A stretch of 64,000 nucleotides of DNA. Origin: JBGRQA01 sp041725895. Lineage in GTDB: Bacteria > Bacteroidota > Bacteroidia > Bacteroidales > Marinifilaceae. Under the pieces are notes generated by a model. The model did no database searches, was not told the DNA's origin, and saw only the letters and a list, made by a program, of their open reading frames with translations. Positions 8,826 to 17,932 of this stretch are shown here, piece by piece (position 1 is the first letter of the stretch; each line of letters starts with the position of its first letter). The translations under genes and the position numbers were made by a program. The stretch lies in NCBI GenBank assembly GCA_041725895.1, contig JBGRQA010000019.1:1-64000 (forward strand), in the 5' to 3' direction.

Positions 8826-10163
8826 ATGAAGACAAAACTTTCACTTGTAACATTAGTGCTTTTACTATCAAGCATGTTTACAGTAAAAGCCCAAACTTTA
8901 GAATCAAAGTACGGTTTGGACAGTGCTCAAACTGTTATGAAGGCATCTCTGTATAGCGAGATGGTAAAACAAAAGAATTACAAAGGTGCCATTAACGACT
9001 GGAGATACGTATACAATAACGCTCCTAAGTATCAAAAGTCAACCTATAAGAATGGTGTAAAAATCATGAAGGGCATGTACAAAGCCACTAAGGACAAGAA
9101 GTACATTGACACCTTGATGATGGTATACGATCAGCGTATCAAATACTTTGGTAACGATCGCAGATATGGTACCGGTTATCTATTGGGTAGCAAAGGGAAA
9201 GACCTTTTGGCTTACAGAAAAAAGGATCTTACCGCCGTTAAGGAAGCTTATGGCTATCTAAAAGAGTCTATCAAGATTCAAGGAAAGAAAACTTCTGCCT
9301 CTGTATTGGATCAAACCATGTTGGCCTCAAAAATTCTGGTTGAGAATGGTCAAATCCAAGGAGAGGAAGTTGTGGACAACTACCTGAAGTTTGTAGATAT
9401 GGCTAACGAAAGAATTGCCAACTCTAAAAAGCCTAAAACTAAAGCTGGATACGAAGCAGCAAAAGGAAACATCGAGAACAACTTTTTTGCAGCAGGTGTA
9501 GCAGATTGTGAAACTTTGAGCAGCATTTTCACTCCTAAGTTTGAAGCCAATCCTACGGATATGGAACTGTTGAACAAGATTCTTAAGCTTCTGAACCGTC
9601 AGGAGTGTGAAGCTTCTGAATTGTATGCAAAAGTTGCCGAAAAGAAATACGAGTTGGAGCCAAATGCTGAAGCAGCACACAACCTGGCAAAAATGTTCAT
9701 GAGAAAGAAAGACTTCAAAAAGACTGAAGATTACCTGACTCAAGCCATCAGCCTGGAAGAAAATGCTGAAGCAAAAGCCGATATGTATTTCAAACTGGCT
9801 ACCATCCACTTCTCTCAACATAGATTAGTGAAAGCCAAAGCCAATGCGTTGAAAGCAATTTCTCTTCGCAGCAACTGGGGACAGCCTTACATTTTGATTG
9901 GGAAAGCTTACGCATCCTACAGTAAAAAATACGGTAAAGATGCTTTCGAGCACCAAACTGTTTACTGGGCTGCCGTTGATAAATTCATCAAAGCTAAAAA
10001 GGTAGATCCTGATTGTGCTGCCGAAGCTTCGGGATTGATCGCCACTTACTCCAAGTATTTCCCTAACCAGGAAGCTGCGTTTTTCGTTGGCTTGCACGAG
10101 GGAGACAAAGTAACCATTGGTGACTGGATTAACGAAAGTACTACTGTTCGAATTAGTAAGTAA
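8826..10163 (+). CDS. Secreted TPR-repeat protein
   Basis: 445 residues with a clear signal peptide (residues 1-22, ending KAQ). The mature part is helical, with TPR-like units best seen between about 280 and 360 (for example the AHNLAKMFMRKKDFKKTEDYLTQA region). The protein is lysine-rich and uses frequent optimal-looking codons, which suggests good expression. In Bacteroidota, TPR proteins in this position beside lptC are thought to act in the periplasm as assembly scaffolds; no specific role can be read here. The lptC start follows 4 nt after its stop. Confidence 0.8.
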   Translation: MKTKLSLVTLVLLLSSMFTVKAQTLESKYGLDSAQTVMKASLYSEMVKQKNYKGAINDWRYVYNNAPKYQKSTYKNGVKIMKGMYKATKDKKYIDTLMMVYDQRIKYFGNDRRYGTGYLLGSKGKDLLAYRKKDLTAVKEAYGYLKESIKIQGKKTSASVLDQTMLASKILVENGQIQGEEVVDNYLKFVDMANERIANSKKPKTKAGYEAAKGNIENNFFAAGVADCETLSSIFTPKFEANPTDMELLNKILKLLNRQECEASELYAKVAEKKYELEPNAEAAHNLAKMFMRKKDFKKTEDYLTQAISLEENAEAKADMYFKLATIHFSQHRLVKAKANALKAISLRSNWGQPYILIGKAYASYSKKYGKDAFEHQTVYWAAVDKFIKAKKVDPDCAAEASGLIATYSKYFPNQEAAFFVGLHEGDKVTIGDWINESTTVRISK

Positions 10164-10167
10164 GAAA

Positions 10168-10734
10168 TTGAGAAAATATCAGTACTACATAAAAAGCATT
10201 GTAGCCCTACTAGGGGTTACAATGCTTTTGTCATGTGAGAACTCTATCAAAGAGGTAAAAACACTCACCGACCAAAAGGTTCGTCCCGAACTTTCGGGCA
10301 AAGAAATTGAATTTGTCTATACCGATTCCACCCGTATGGTTTACCGTGCGATGGCTCCAAGATTCATTCAAATGAATACGGAGGATGACAAATACCAGGA
10401 ATTCCCTGACGGAGGAAAGTTAGTCTCGTATAAAGAAGATGGAACGGTTGAATGGCAAATTCGCGCCAATTATGCCAAAAATTTCGAAGAGGATATGCTT
10501 TGGGAACTTCGTAACGATGTGGAGGCGGTAACCAATGATGGAAAAGTAATCAATACCGAGTTGTTATATTGGGATCAGAAAAAGCAAGAGATCTACTCCG
10601 ACAAGTACGTTAGAATTACCACTGCTGACGACCAGGTTCTGGAAGGCAATAGTTTTAATGCCGATGAAAAATTCCACCATTTTACTCTTCGAAAGGTAAC
10701 CGGTGAAGTCTATTTAAAAAATGAGAAGAAATAG
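10168..10734 (+). CDS. lptC: LPS export protein LptC (lipoprotein form)
   Basis: LptC links the inner-membrane LptBFG transporter to the periplasmic LPS bridge. The protein shows a hydrophobic N-terminus ending in a lipobox-like LLSC, so it is probably a lipoprotein in this phylum. A single LptC/OstA-like beta-jellyroll follows, with the typical (T/K)EWQIRANYAKNFEE and NTELLYWDQKKQEIYSD strands. I chose TTG at 10168, 4 nt after the TPR gene stop; an upstream frame reaches 10117 but would overlap that gene by 47 nt and spoil the signal sequence. Length about 188 residues, normal for the family. Confidence 0.85.
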   Translation: MRKYQYYIKSIVALLGVTMLLSCENSIKEVKTLTDQKVRPELSGKEIEFVYTDSTRMVYRAMAPRFIQMNTEDDKYQEFPDGGKLVSYKEDGTVEWQIRANYAKNFEEDMLWELRNDVEAVTNDGKVINTELLYWDQKKQEIYSDKYVRITTADDQVLEGNSFNADEKFHHFTLRKVTGEVYLKNEKK

Positions 10735-10809
10735 GCAAAAACCTAAACCATTTTGCTGTATCTTGAACTCAGAAAGTTAATTTCACACAACAACTAAAAT
10801 CATTTTACC

Positions 10810-11016
10810 TTGAAACAAAAATTGCCTTTCCTACTTGAAATCATCTGGCTAATCATCATGATCGCCAGTTTAACCGCCGCCATCTACCAAACCTATCTGA
10901 ATGGTTTTAAAGCCGGTTTGATGCTTTATGTAATAGCATTTTTGGCCACATTGATGTATGCCTCCAGGCGTTACCTAAGGAAAACACGAGAAAAGATTCA
11001 AAATCACGATAAATGA
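10810..11016 (+). CDS. Small membrane protein, two transmembrane segments
   Basis: A 68-residue protein opening with TTG at 10810. Two hydrophobic helices (about residues 7-25 and 33-50) are followed by a strongly basic tail (SRRYLRKTREKIQ), which predicts a hairpin with both ends in the cytoplasm. No catalytic motif is visible. Its stop overlaps the start of the CNNM gene by 4 nt (ATGA), a sign of translational coupling, so it may be a partner of that transporter or an accessory of LptC (inference). I do not recognise the family by name. Confidence 0.7.
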   Translation: MKQKLPFLLEIIWLIIMIASLTAAIYQTYLNGFKAGLMLYVIAFLATLMYASRRYLRKTREKIQNHDK

Positions 11017-12272
11017 GTGACCTCCTGATCATAGTATGCATGCTGGCACTTTCCGCCTTTTTTTCGGGGATGGAAATTGCTTTTGTTGCGGCCAACAAAC
11101 TTCGAATGGAACTCGACCGCAAACAGAATACTCTCTCCTCACGGATTATTTCCATTTTTACCCCAAATTCCGGCCATTACATTACCACCATGCTAGTAGG
11201 AAACAACATCGCTCTGGTTGTTTATGGTATCGTTATGGCAAAAATATTGGAACCCACCATCTCCAATTGGGTGGAAACCGATTCCCTTATTCTTACCCTG
11301 CAAACCATTATCTCTACATTGATCATTTTGGTTACAGCAGAATTTTTGCCCAAAACACTGTTCCGCCTTAATCCCAATATGGCTTTGAACCTTTTTGCCC
11401 TTCCGGTTCTGTTCTTCTACATTGTTTTCTATCCTGTGACAAGTTTCACCATGTTTCTTTCCAAAAAGATTATCAAAAAAGTATTGAAAGGCGAGATTGA
11501 TGAAGAAAGTGAAAACCAGGTCTTCGGAAAAGTAGATCTGGACCATTTCGTTCAGGAGGGACACGATGCACAAAACATACCAACTGAAGAGGAACACGAT
11601 ATCAAGATATTCCGCAACGCCCTGGATTTTTCAAAAATTAAACTTCGGGAGTGTACCATTCCCCGAACAGAAATCGAAGCGCTGGAAATTAATGGGGATA
11701 TGGAAGAACTTAAACAAAGGTTTATCGAAACCGGATATTCACGCATCCTTATCTACAAAGAAACCATTGATAACATCATTGGTTACGTTCACTCCTCGGT
11801 ACTATTTAAGAATCCTCAGAGCATAAAGGCTGCTTTGAGCCGCATCATTATTGTTCCGGAAACCATGCCGGCACATAAACTACTCAACTTGTTTACAAGG
11901 GAAAACAAGAGCATTGCAGTTGTAGTTGACGAATTTGGCGGAACAGCAGGGATGGTTACGATTGAGGATATCATGGAAGAAATTTTCGGTGAAATAGAGG
12001 ACGAATTCGACACTATTGATTTAATTGAACAAGTTGTTAATGAAAAAGAATTCATTTTCTCCGGCCGCCTTGAAATTGATTATCTCAATGATAAATACAA
12101 ACTGAACCTTCCCGAATCGGAAGATTTTGAAACCCTAGCTGGTCTAATCCTTTTCTATCACGAAAGTATTCCCAATGTGAACCAGATCCTAAAGATCCAA
12201 AACTTCAGGATCAAAATTCTGGAAGTTACCAATACCCGAATCGAAAAAATACATCTTCAAATAGAAAATTAA
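11013..12272 (+). CDS. CNNM/CorC-type (HlyC family) membrane protein
   Basis: 419 residues. Order: an N-terminal DUF21/CNNM transmembrane domain (three to four hydrophobic helices within residues 1-150, including LSAFFSGMEIAF), a CBS pair (about 205-330, with PRTEIEAL and the second-CBS motif VVVDEFGGTAGMVTIEDIMEEI), and a C-terminal CorC_HlyC domain (about 345-415). Members are divalent-cation transporters or their regulators, often mislabelled haemolysins. In Bacteroidota the same domain order is found in GldE, but gliding genes are not seen here. Coupled by overlap to the small membrane protein before it. Confidence 0.9.
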   Translation: MSDLLIIVCMLALSAFFSGMEIAFVAANKLRMELDRKQNTLSSRIISIFTPNSGHYITTMLVGNNIALVVYGIVMAKILEPTISNWVETDSLILTLQTIISTLIILVTAEFLPKTLFRLNPNMALNLFALPVLFFYIVFYPVTSFTMFLSKKIIKKVLKGEIDEESENQVFGKVDLDHFVQEGHDAQNIPTEEEHDIKIFRNALDFSKIKLRECTIPRTEIEALEINGDMEELKQRFIETGYSRILIYKETIDNIIGYVHSSVLFKNPQSIKAALSRIIIVPETMPAHKLLNLFTRENKSIAVVVDEFGGTAGMVTIEDIMEEIFGEIEDEFDTIDLIEQVVNEKEFIFSGRLEIDYLNDKYKLNLPESEDFETLAGLILFYHESIPNVNQILKIQNFRIKILEVTNTRIEKIHLQIEN

Positions 12273-12441
12273 CCAATTCTGAAACTTGAAAAAGATTCGT
12301 TTTCCTAATTTTTCCCCAAGAGTAAAACCAAATGAATCCCCGGCACTATAAATCATAAGAATCCCTTATTGGAATAAGTCAATCATTTCCCTTTTTTTTG
12401 TATATTCGTAGCCTAATTAAGAATCCATTAAAACTTTTTCG

Positions 12442-14568
12442 ATGGCGACATTACAAAAAATAAGAAACCGTGCAGGAGTATTGGTGGCAGTAGTTATTGG
12501 AGCTGCCCTGCTGGCATTCATTGCCGGAGACCTTCTAAAATCAGGAGGGTCTTTGCTGACCAGCTCAAGAAATGAAGTAGCTGAAATTGCTGGAGAGTCC
12601 GTATCAATTCGTGATTTCCAGAATCGAGTAAATCATACCGTTGAGATCAATAAAATGATGACCGGCCAAAGTGCTTTGTCTTCAGAACAACTGGATCGTT
12701 TAAGAGAACAGGTATGGCAACAACTAGTACAAGAGATCGTTATGACTCAGGAATACGATGAATTGGGCATCTCTATTTCCCCTGAAGAATTATTTGATAT
12801 GGTTCAAGGGAAAAACATTGACCCAATGATTCGCCAAATGTTTCAGGATGAAAATGGTCAGGTTGACTCCAAGAAAATTGTTGCAACTCTTAAAAACTTA
12901 ATTGAAGCACCAGCCGGTACCCCTCAAAAAGCTTATTGGTTGAACATCGAAGAAGCACTGAAAACCCAAAGAGCATTAACCAAGTACAATACATTAATCC
13001 AAAAAGGACTGTATATTCCTTCGGCTTATGCTCAAAACATTTCCGAAGCCAACAGTAAAAAGGTGGATTTTAGCTATGTTGTTAAAAAATACAGCGACAT
13101 TGCCGATAGTACCATCCAGGTTTCCGGTTCTGAAGTAAAAAGCTACTACGAAGACCATAAGGAATTGTTTAAGCAAACCGAATCACGCAAAATTGAATAT
13201 GTAACTTTTGATGTTGATCCATCGGCAGATGATTACCAATATACCGAGAAATGGATTAATGACTTAAAAGCTGATTTCATTGCTGCTGAAAACAATGCTC
13301 AATTTGTTGAATTGAATTCAGATACCAAATTCAATGGTTTCTTCCAAAAAGATGGTGAAATCCTGAACAAGGAATTGAATGATTTCATGTTCAAAGCTAA
13401 GAAAGGTGATTTGTATGGTCCCTATTTCGAGAATGAAACCTACAAGATTGCCAAGCTGAATGACGTGAAAATGTTGCCTGATTCAGTAAAAGCCCGTCAT
13501 ATTCTGATTCGTCCGATTAACGGAGATATCAAAAAAGCAGAAGCCAAAGCCGATAGCATCAAAAACCTTTTAGGCAAAGGAGCCAAATTTGCTGCAATGG
13601 CCAAACAATTCTCAGACGACCAGGGATCAGCCGTTAATGGTGGTGATTTAGGTTGGTTTGGTGCTAAAAGAATGGTAAAGCCATTTAGTGATGCCGCATT
13701 CAACTCTAAGAAGAATGAAATTAAAGTTGTTTTAACTCAATTTGGTGCTCACGTAATACAAGTAACCAAAAAGAGCAAAGCTGTCAAGAAAGTACAAGTT
13801 GCTATTGTTGATCGTAAAGTAGAGCCAAGTCAAAAAACTTTCCAGAAGATTTATGCAGAAGCTCGTAAATTCGCTGGAAACAATCAAACCCGTGAAGCTT
13901 TCGATAAAGCCATTGAAACTGAAAACCTGACTAAGCGTGTTGCGAACCTGAGAAAGAATTCTCAAAATGTAGCAGGTCTTGAAAACTCACGCGAATTGAT
14001 TCGTGCAGCATACCAAACAGATGATAAAGAAAATATTCTTGTTAACTCTGAAGAAGCTGGCGTTTTTGAATTCGGAACTAAATTTGTTGTAGCGGTACTT
14101 GCAGATATCAAAGAAGAAGGATATGCTGATGTGCAGGATGTGAAGAACATTATTGCCCGTGAGATTCGCAAAGACAAAAAAGCAGACATTATCAGCAAAG
14201 AATTAACAGGAAGTTTGAAAGGAAGTCAAAGCTTGCTTTCTGTTGCTCAAAAAGAAAATCTTGAAGTGAAAGATGCAAGCAACATCAGCTTCCAGTCGTT
14301 CCAGATTCCTGGAGCCGGTATTGAGCCAAATGTTATTGCTTCTTCTGCTTTGTTGGAAAAAGGAAAGATTTCGGAACCAATTAAAGGAAATCAGGGTGTT
14401 TACGTTATCCTTGTAAACAACGTAACCAAAAACGAATTGAAGAAAGAAGATGTAGCTAACTTCAAGAATCGTTTGGAGCAAGGATACCAGTACAGAACCA
14501 ATTACCAGGCTTTCCAAGCTCTGAAAGAGAATGCCAACGTTGTTGACAAAAGATATAAGTTCTATTAA
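12442..14568 (+). CDS. ppiD: PpiD/SurA-like periplasmic peptidyl-prolyl isomerase
   Basis: 708 residues: a single transmembrane anchor (about 12-33), an N-terminal SurA-type chaperone domain, and a parvulin (PPIC) rotamase domain starting near residue 349 with the hallmark VKARHILI and later DDQGSAVNGGDLGWFG. A long C-terminal chaperone-like extension follows. It should help outer-membrane and secreted proteins fold after Sec export. It stands 169 bp behind the CNNM gene; a T-rich stretch with TATATTCG at 12401-12408 may supply its own promoter (-7 box, one base off). A strong intrinsic terminator follows. Confidence 0.92.
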   Translation: MATLQKIRNRAGVLVAVVIGAALLAFIAGDLLKSGGSLLTSSRNEVAEIAGESVSIRDFQNRVNHTVEINKMMTGQSALSSEQLDRLREQVWQQLVQEIVMTQEYDELGISISPEELFDMVQGKNIDPMIRQMFQDENGQVDSKKIVATLKNLIEAPAGTPQKAYWLNIEEALKTQRALTKYNTLIQKGLYIPSAYAQNISEANSKKVDFSYVVKKYSDIADSTIQVSGSEVKSYYEDHKELFKQTESRKIEYVTFDVDPSADDYQYTEKWINDLKADFIAAENNAQFVELNSDTKFNGFFQKDGEILNKELNDFMFKAKKGDLYGPYFENETYKIAKLNDVKMLPDSVKARHILIRPINGDIKKAEAKADSIKNLLGKGAKFAAMAKQFSDDQGSAVNGGDLGWFGAKRMVKPFSDAAFNSKKNEIKVVLTQFGAHVIQVTKKSKAVKKVQVAIVDRKVEPSQKTFQKIYAEARKFAGNNQTREAFDKAIETENLTKRVANLRKNSQNVAGLENSRELIRAAYQTDDKENILVNSEEAGVFEFGTKFVVAVLADIKEEGYADVQDVKNIIAREIRKDKKADIISKELTGSLKGSQSLLSVAQKENLEVKDASNISFQSFQIPGAGIEPNVIASSALLEKGKISEPIKGNQGVYVILVNNVTKNELKKEDVANFKNRLEQGYQYRTNYQAFQALKENANVVDKRYKFY

Positions 14569-14592
14569 ACAGAACGTTTACAAATCAAAAAA

Positions 14593-14617
14593 GCGATGAG
14601 AAATCATCGCTTTTTTT
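14593..14617 (+). terminator. Intrinsic terminator of ppiD
   Basis: GCGATGA, loop GAAA, TCATCGC, then seven T. A perfect 7-bp stem with a GAAA loop and a T-run, 25 nt behind the ppiD stop. Confidence 0.85.
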
Positions 14618-14626
14618 GTTGCCTAT

Positions 14627-14668
14627 AAAAAAGGGGTTGAAAATTCTTGAGAACTTTCAACCCCTTTT
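14627..14668 (-). terminator. Intrinsic terminator closing the dcw/yqeY transcript
   Basis: AAAAGGGGTTGAAA (from 14629) pairs with TTTCAACCCCTTTT (14655-14668). Read on the minus strand the stem ends in a T-run, 18 nt behind the yqeY stop. Confidence 0.8.
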
Positions 14669-14685
14669 CTATACCTTCAAATTGT

Positions 14686-15132
14686 CTAGGCCAAAAGGGC
14701 CTTTACTTTATCTGCAATGGCCTTACCATCCGCTTTTCCTGAAAGCTCCTTACTTGCAACTCCCATTACTTTTCCCATCTCCTTCATAGAAGAGGCTCCA
14801 ACTTTGGCAATGATTTCCTGAACAGCTGCTGTCAGCTCCTCATCGCTCATTTGAGCAGGCAAATAAGCTTCCATAAAACCAGCTTCCAAAAGCTCTTTCT
14901 CTGCCAATTCTTCACGGCCACCGGTTTTATAGGTTTCGGCCGCATCGCGACGTTGCTTCACCAATTTCTGGATAATTTTCAAAGCAACATCATCAGCTAA
15001 ATCATCAGCTCCTGTTTTGGTTTTTTCAAGGGTAAAGGCTGTTTTTACAGCACGCAGAGTTTCCAGCTTTTCTCTTTCCTTGGCTTTCATAGCCGATTTC
15101 AGATCGGCATTAATTTGATCCAATAAGCTCAT
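14686..15132 (-). CDS. yqeY: GatB/YqeY domain protein
   Basis: 148 residues, the usual length of stand-alone YqeY proteins, which share the C-terminal tRNA-binding fold of GatB, a subunit of the glutamyl-tRNA amidotransferase. Seen motifs: the N-terminal LKSAMKAKEREKLETLRAV helix, an LVKQRRDAAETY stretch and the family end with GKVMGVASKELSGKADGKAI. The exact function of YqeY is not settled. It is the last gene of the dcw transcript, 89 bp behind ftsZ2 and just before a strong terminator. Confidence 0.92.
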   Translation of the reverse strand: MSLLDQINADLKSAMKAKEREKLETLRAVKTAFTLEKTKTGADDLADDVALKIIQKLVKQRRDAAETYKTGGREELAEKELLEAGFMEAYLPAQMSDEELTAAVQEIIAKVGASSMKEMGKVMGVASKELSGKADGKAIADKVKALLA

Positions 15133-15221
15133 TGTTCACTATATTAATTTTATTACTAATCTGAATTCGTTTTAAGACATCTTTAATAGTTAAAAACAAT
15201 CTTACTTCCGAATTCAGTTTA

Positions 15222-16508
15222 CTACTCTTCGTCTAATGTGAAACGAACCACATTCCCAGCTTTTAAACCATTATCCTCAAGATTCAAATTCTTTCGTTTA
15301 AAGGCAGGAACATTTTCCATTTCGTGGATTTGCGATTCCTGGATATCTGGTTTGATAACCTTTCGCTCCTCATCCTTATTGTTCTTTTCAGGAGCAGGGG
15401 CTGCTTTTCGGGCCTCGAAACTCAATTGAGCAGAACGGGAGGAAGTCTGCGCTCCTTCTTTCTTCTCCACCTTTTTATTTGAGGTTCCTGCCAAAGTCTC
15501 TTTCTTCCGGGGCATATTAAGCATCTCAGGAATATCGTTGGTTTCAAATCCCGTAGCAATAATTGTCACGGAAACACGGTCCTCCAAACTATTATCCTGT
15601 CCGGTTCCCCAAATGATAAGGGCACTATCTCCTACGGCCTCCTGAACGTAATCGGTAATTTGCCCCACTTCATCCATCGTTACCTCTTCAACTCCGGAAG
15701 AAATATTCAACAGGATATTTCGGGCACCTCTAACATCATTATTATTCAAAAGTGGCGATGTAAGAGCCTCTCGAATGGCATTTACTGCCCTTTCCTCTCC
15801 CGAAGCTGCTGCCGATCCCATAACGGCCACACCACTATTGGTCATCACTGTTTTCACATCCTCGAAGTCAACATTGATGTAACCGTGCAATGTGATAATT
15901 TCAGCGATACCTCTGGCTGCTGTTGCCAACACATCATCCGCCTTAGCAAAAGCCGTGGATAGCTTCAGGTCTCCATAAATCTCACTCAACTTTTCGTTGT
16001 TAATAACCAAAAGAGAATCCACACTCTCCTTCAAGTTATCAATTCCTTCCACAGCTTGCTTTAATCTTTGCTTGCCTTCGAAGCGAAAAGGAATGGTTAC
16101 GATTCCCACCGTAAGAATTCCCATATCTTTTGCTGCTTTGGCAATAACAGGAGCTGCACCGGTACCGGTTCCACCTCCCATACCAGCAGTAATAAAAACC
16201 ATTTTAGTGTTGTTGGATAACACTTCAGCCACATCATTCAAATTCTCAATGGCCGATTGCTTTCCTTTTTCGGGCATGTTACCAGCACCTCGTCCTTCCG
16301 TAAGCGATTCCCCTAACTGAATTTTAACAGGAATAGCACTATTGGCTAGAGCTTGAGCATCGGTATTACAAATCACAAAATCTACATCTTTTATGCCCTG
16401 CTTATACATATAATTTACCGCGTTACCGCCACCACCACCAACACCAATTACCTTAATTATTGATGATTCGTTCTCCGGCAAATTGAATTCCATAATATCT
16501 TCTGACAT
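15222..16508 (-). CDS. ftsZ: Second cell division GTPase FtsZ (FtsZ2)
   Basis: A complete FtsZ of 428 residues, next to the first copy and in the same operon. The tubulin signature GGGTGTG sits at 111-117 and the T7 synergy loop INVDFEDV keeps both catalytic aspartates (D214, D217), so it should bind and hydrolyse GTP. The first roughly 220 residues align without gaps with the other copy. The tail differs: a linker with AAPAPEKNNKDEE and a C-terminal peptide containing VPAFKRKNLNLED, which looks like a conventional FtsZ tail peptide that contacts FtsA. I chose the ATG at 16508; a TTG lies one codon upstream. The gap to the upstream ftsZ is 51 bp. Confidence 0.95.
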   Translation of the reverse strand: MSEDIMEFNLPENESSIIKVIGVGGGGGNAVNYMYKQGIKDVDFVICNTDAQALANSAIPVKIQLGESLTEGRGAGNMPEKGKQSAIENLNDVAEVLSNNTKMVFITAGMGGGTGTGAAPVIAKAAKDMGILTVGIVTIPFRFEGKQRLKQAVEGIDNLKESVDSLLVINNEKLSEIYGDLKLSTAFAKADDVLATAARGIAEIITLHGYINVDFEDVKTVMTNSGVAVMGSAAASGEERAVNAIREALTSPLLNNNDVRGARNILLNISSGVEEVTMDEVGQITDYVQEAVGDSALIIWGTGQDNSLEDRVSVTIIATGFETNDIPEMLNMPRKKETLAGTSNKKVEKKEGAQTSSRSAQLSFEARKAAPAPEKNNKDEERKVIKPDIQESQIHEMENVPAFKRKNLNLEDNGLKAGNVVRFTLDEE

Positions 16509-16559
16509 CAATACCTATTATTTTGTCCCCTATGGGTATGATTAAACATTATCGGGAAA

Positions 16560-17900
16560 CTACATCGAAGTATCCTCGTTATCAAAAATTTGTGTGAATT
16601 TTTCTTTGAACCAATTGTCTATACTGGGGCGTTTGGTAGGTTTCTCAACCTTTTCCACAACAACTTCCTTAACCACTTCTCTTTCTTCTTCCTCTTCAGC
16701 TCCAACTTCTGCCGAAGCTTCCACCTCTTCCAGTTCGGCATTCATCTCCTGAAGTTCCCTTTCCTTCTCCTGCTTTTTACGAAGCAATTCCTCCCGCTTC
16801 ATTTGTTCCTGCCGTTTCTTCTCAGCAGCAACCTGTTCCACCTCAACAGAATTTTCAATAATCAACTCCAATTTGGGTTTGGGCTTTTCCTGTGCTTTTC
16901 GTGGTTCAATTTTCAGTTCCGGAATCGGGTTCTCTCTAAATCCTGTTGCAATAATCGTTACACTAATATTATCGCCCAATTTCTCATCGTTGCCATTTCC
17001 CCAGATAATACTAACATCATCACTTACCACATCCTGCACGTAATCGGTAATCACACTTACCTCCTGCATGGTAATCTCTTCGGAGCCGGAAATAATATTC
17101 AACAGAATATTGGTGGCCCCATTGATGTCATTACTGTTCAATAATGGTGAAATCAAAGCCTTTTCAATTGCATCTATGGCACGGTTCTCTCCTGAAGCTG
17201 TTGCCGATCCCATTACTGCCACTCCACTATCTCGCATCACAGTTTCAACATCGGCAAAATCGACATTCACATAACCATGAACGGTAATAATTTCAGCAAT
17301 ACTTTTCGCTGCAATGGATAATACATCATCTGCTTTGGAGAAGGCATCCGACAATTTGAGATCCCCGTACATGGATCGCAATTTCTCATTATTAATAATC
17401 AATAATGCATCCACATGCTTTTCCAGTTCTTGAATTCCTTCCAAGGCCTGGTTGATTCTACGGGCTCCTTCAAAACGAAATGGAATGGTAACAATTCCAA
17501 CAGTTAGCATACCAAGTTCCCGTGCTTCTTCTGCAATAATAGGTGCAGCACCGGTTCCGGTTCCTCCCCCCATACCAGCGGTAACAAAAACCATTTTGGT
17601 TTTTTCGTTCAATACCTCTCGAATGTCCTCAATACTTTCGATAGCTGATTCACGTCCCATTTCCGGTTTGTTCCCTGCACCCCGGCCTTCGGTTAAGGAT
17701 TTTCCCAATTGAATTTTAAAGGGTACATTACTGTTTTCCAAGGCCTGAGAATCGGTATTACAGATCACAAAATCCACGCCGGCAATTCCCTCTCGTAACA
17801 TATGGTTCACAGCATTGCTACCGCCGCCACCTACCCCAATTACCTTAATAATGGACTTTTGTTTGGGTTCAAAATCAACTGGTAGTAAATCTTCAAACAT
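16560..17900 (-). CDS. ftsZ: Cell division GTPase FtsZ (first copy)
   Basis: 446 residues. FtsZ polymerises into the Z ring. GGGTGTG is at 111-117, and the T7 loop VNVDFADV has aspartates D214 and D217. The GTPase core ends near residue 325 and is followed by an unusually long (about 115 residues), highly charged tail that is probably coiled or disordered (EQMKREELLRKKQEKEREL region), ending in WFKEKFTQIFDNEDTSM. This tail shares nothing obvious with that of the second copy. It lies 32 bp behind ftsA, the standard place for the ancestral ftsZ of the dcw cluster. Confidence 0.96.
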   Translation of the reverse strand: MFEDLLPVDFEPKQKSIIKVIGVGGGGSNAVNHMLREGIAGVDFVICNTDSQALENSNVPFKIQLGKSLTEGRGAGNKPEMGRESAIESIEDIREVLNEKTKMVFVTAGMGGGTGTGAAPIIAEEARELGMLTVGIVTIPFRFEGARRINQALEGIQELEKHVDALLIINNEKLRSMYGDLKLSDAFSKADDVLSIAAKSIAEIITVHGYVNVDFADVETVMRDSGVAVMGSATASGENRAIDAIEKALISPLLNSNDINGATNILLNIISGSEEITMQEVSVITDYVQDVVSDDVSIIWGNGNDEKLGDNISVTIIATGFRENPIPELKIEPRKAQEKPKPKLELIIENSVEVEQVAAEKKRQEQMKREELLRKKQEKERELQEMNAELEEVEASAEVGAEEEEEREVVKEVVVEKVEKPTKRPSIDNWFKEKFTQIFDNEDTSM

Positions 17901-17932
17901 GATGGCAAATATCTTTTGGGTTAATATTCTTA

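Noticed and set aside
10117..10167. Upstream extension of lptC
   Set aside because: It would overlap the TPR gene by 47 nt and put 17 unrelated residues before the signal sequence.
11013..12272. Naming the CNNM protein GldE
   Set aside because: No other gliding gene lies nearby and the domain order is shared with general CorC-type proteins.
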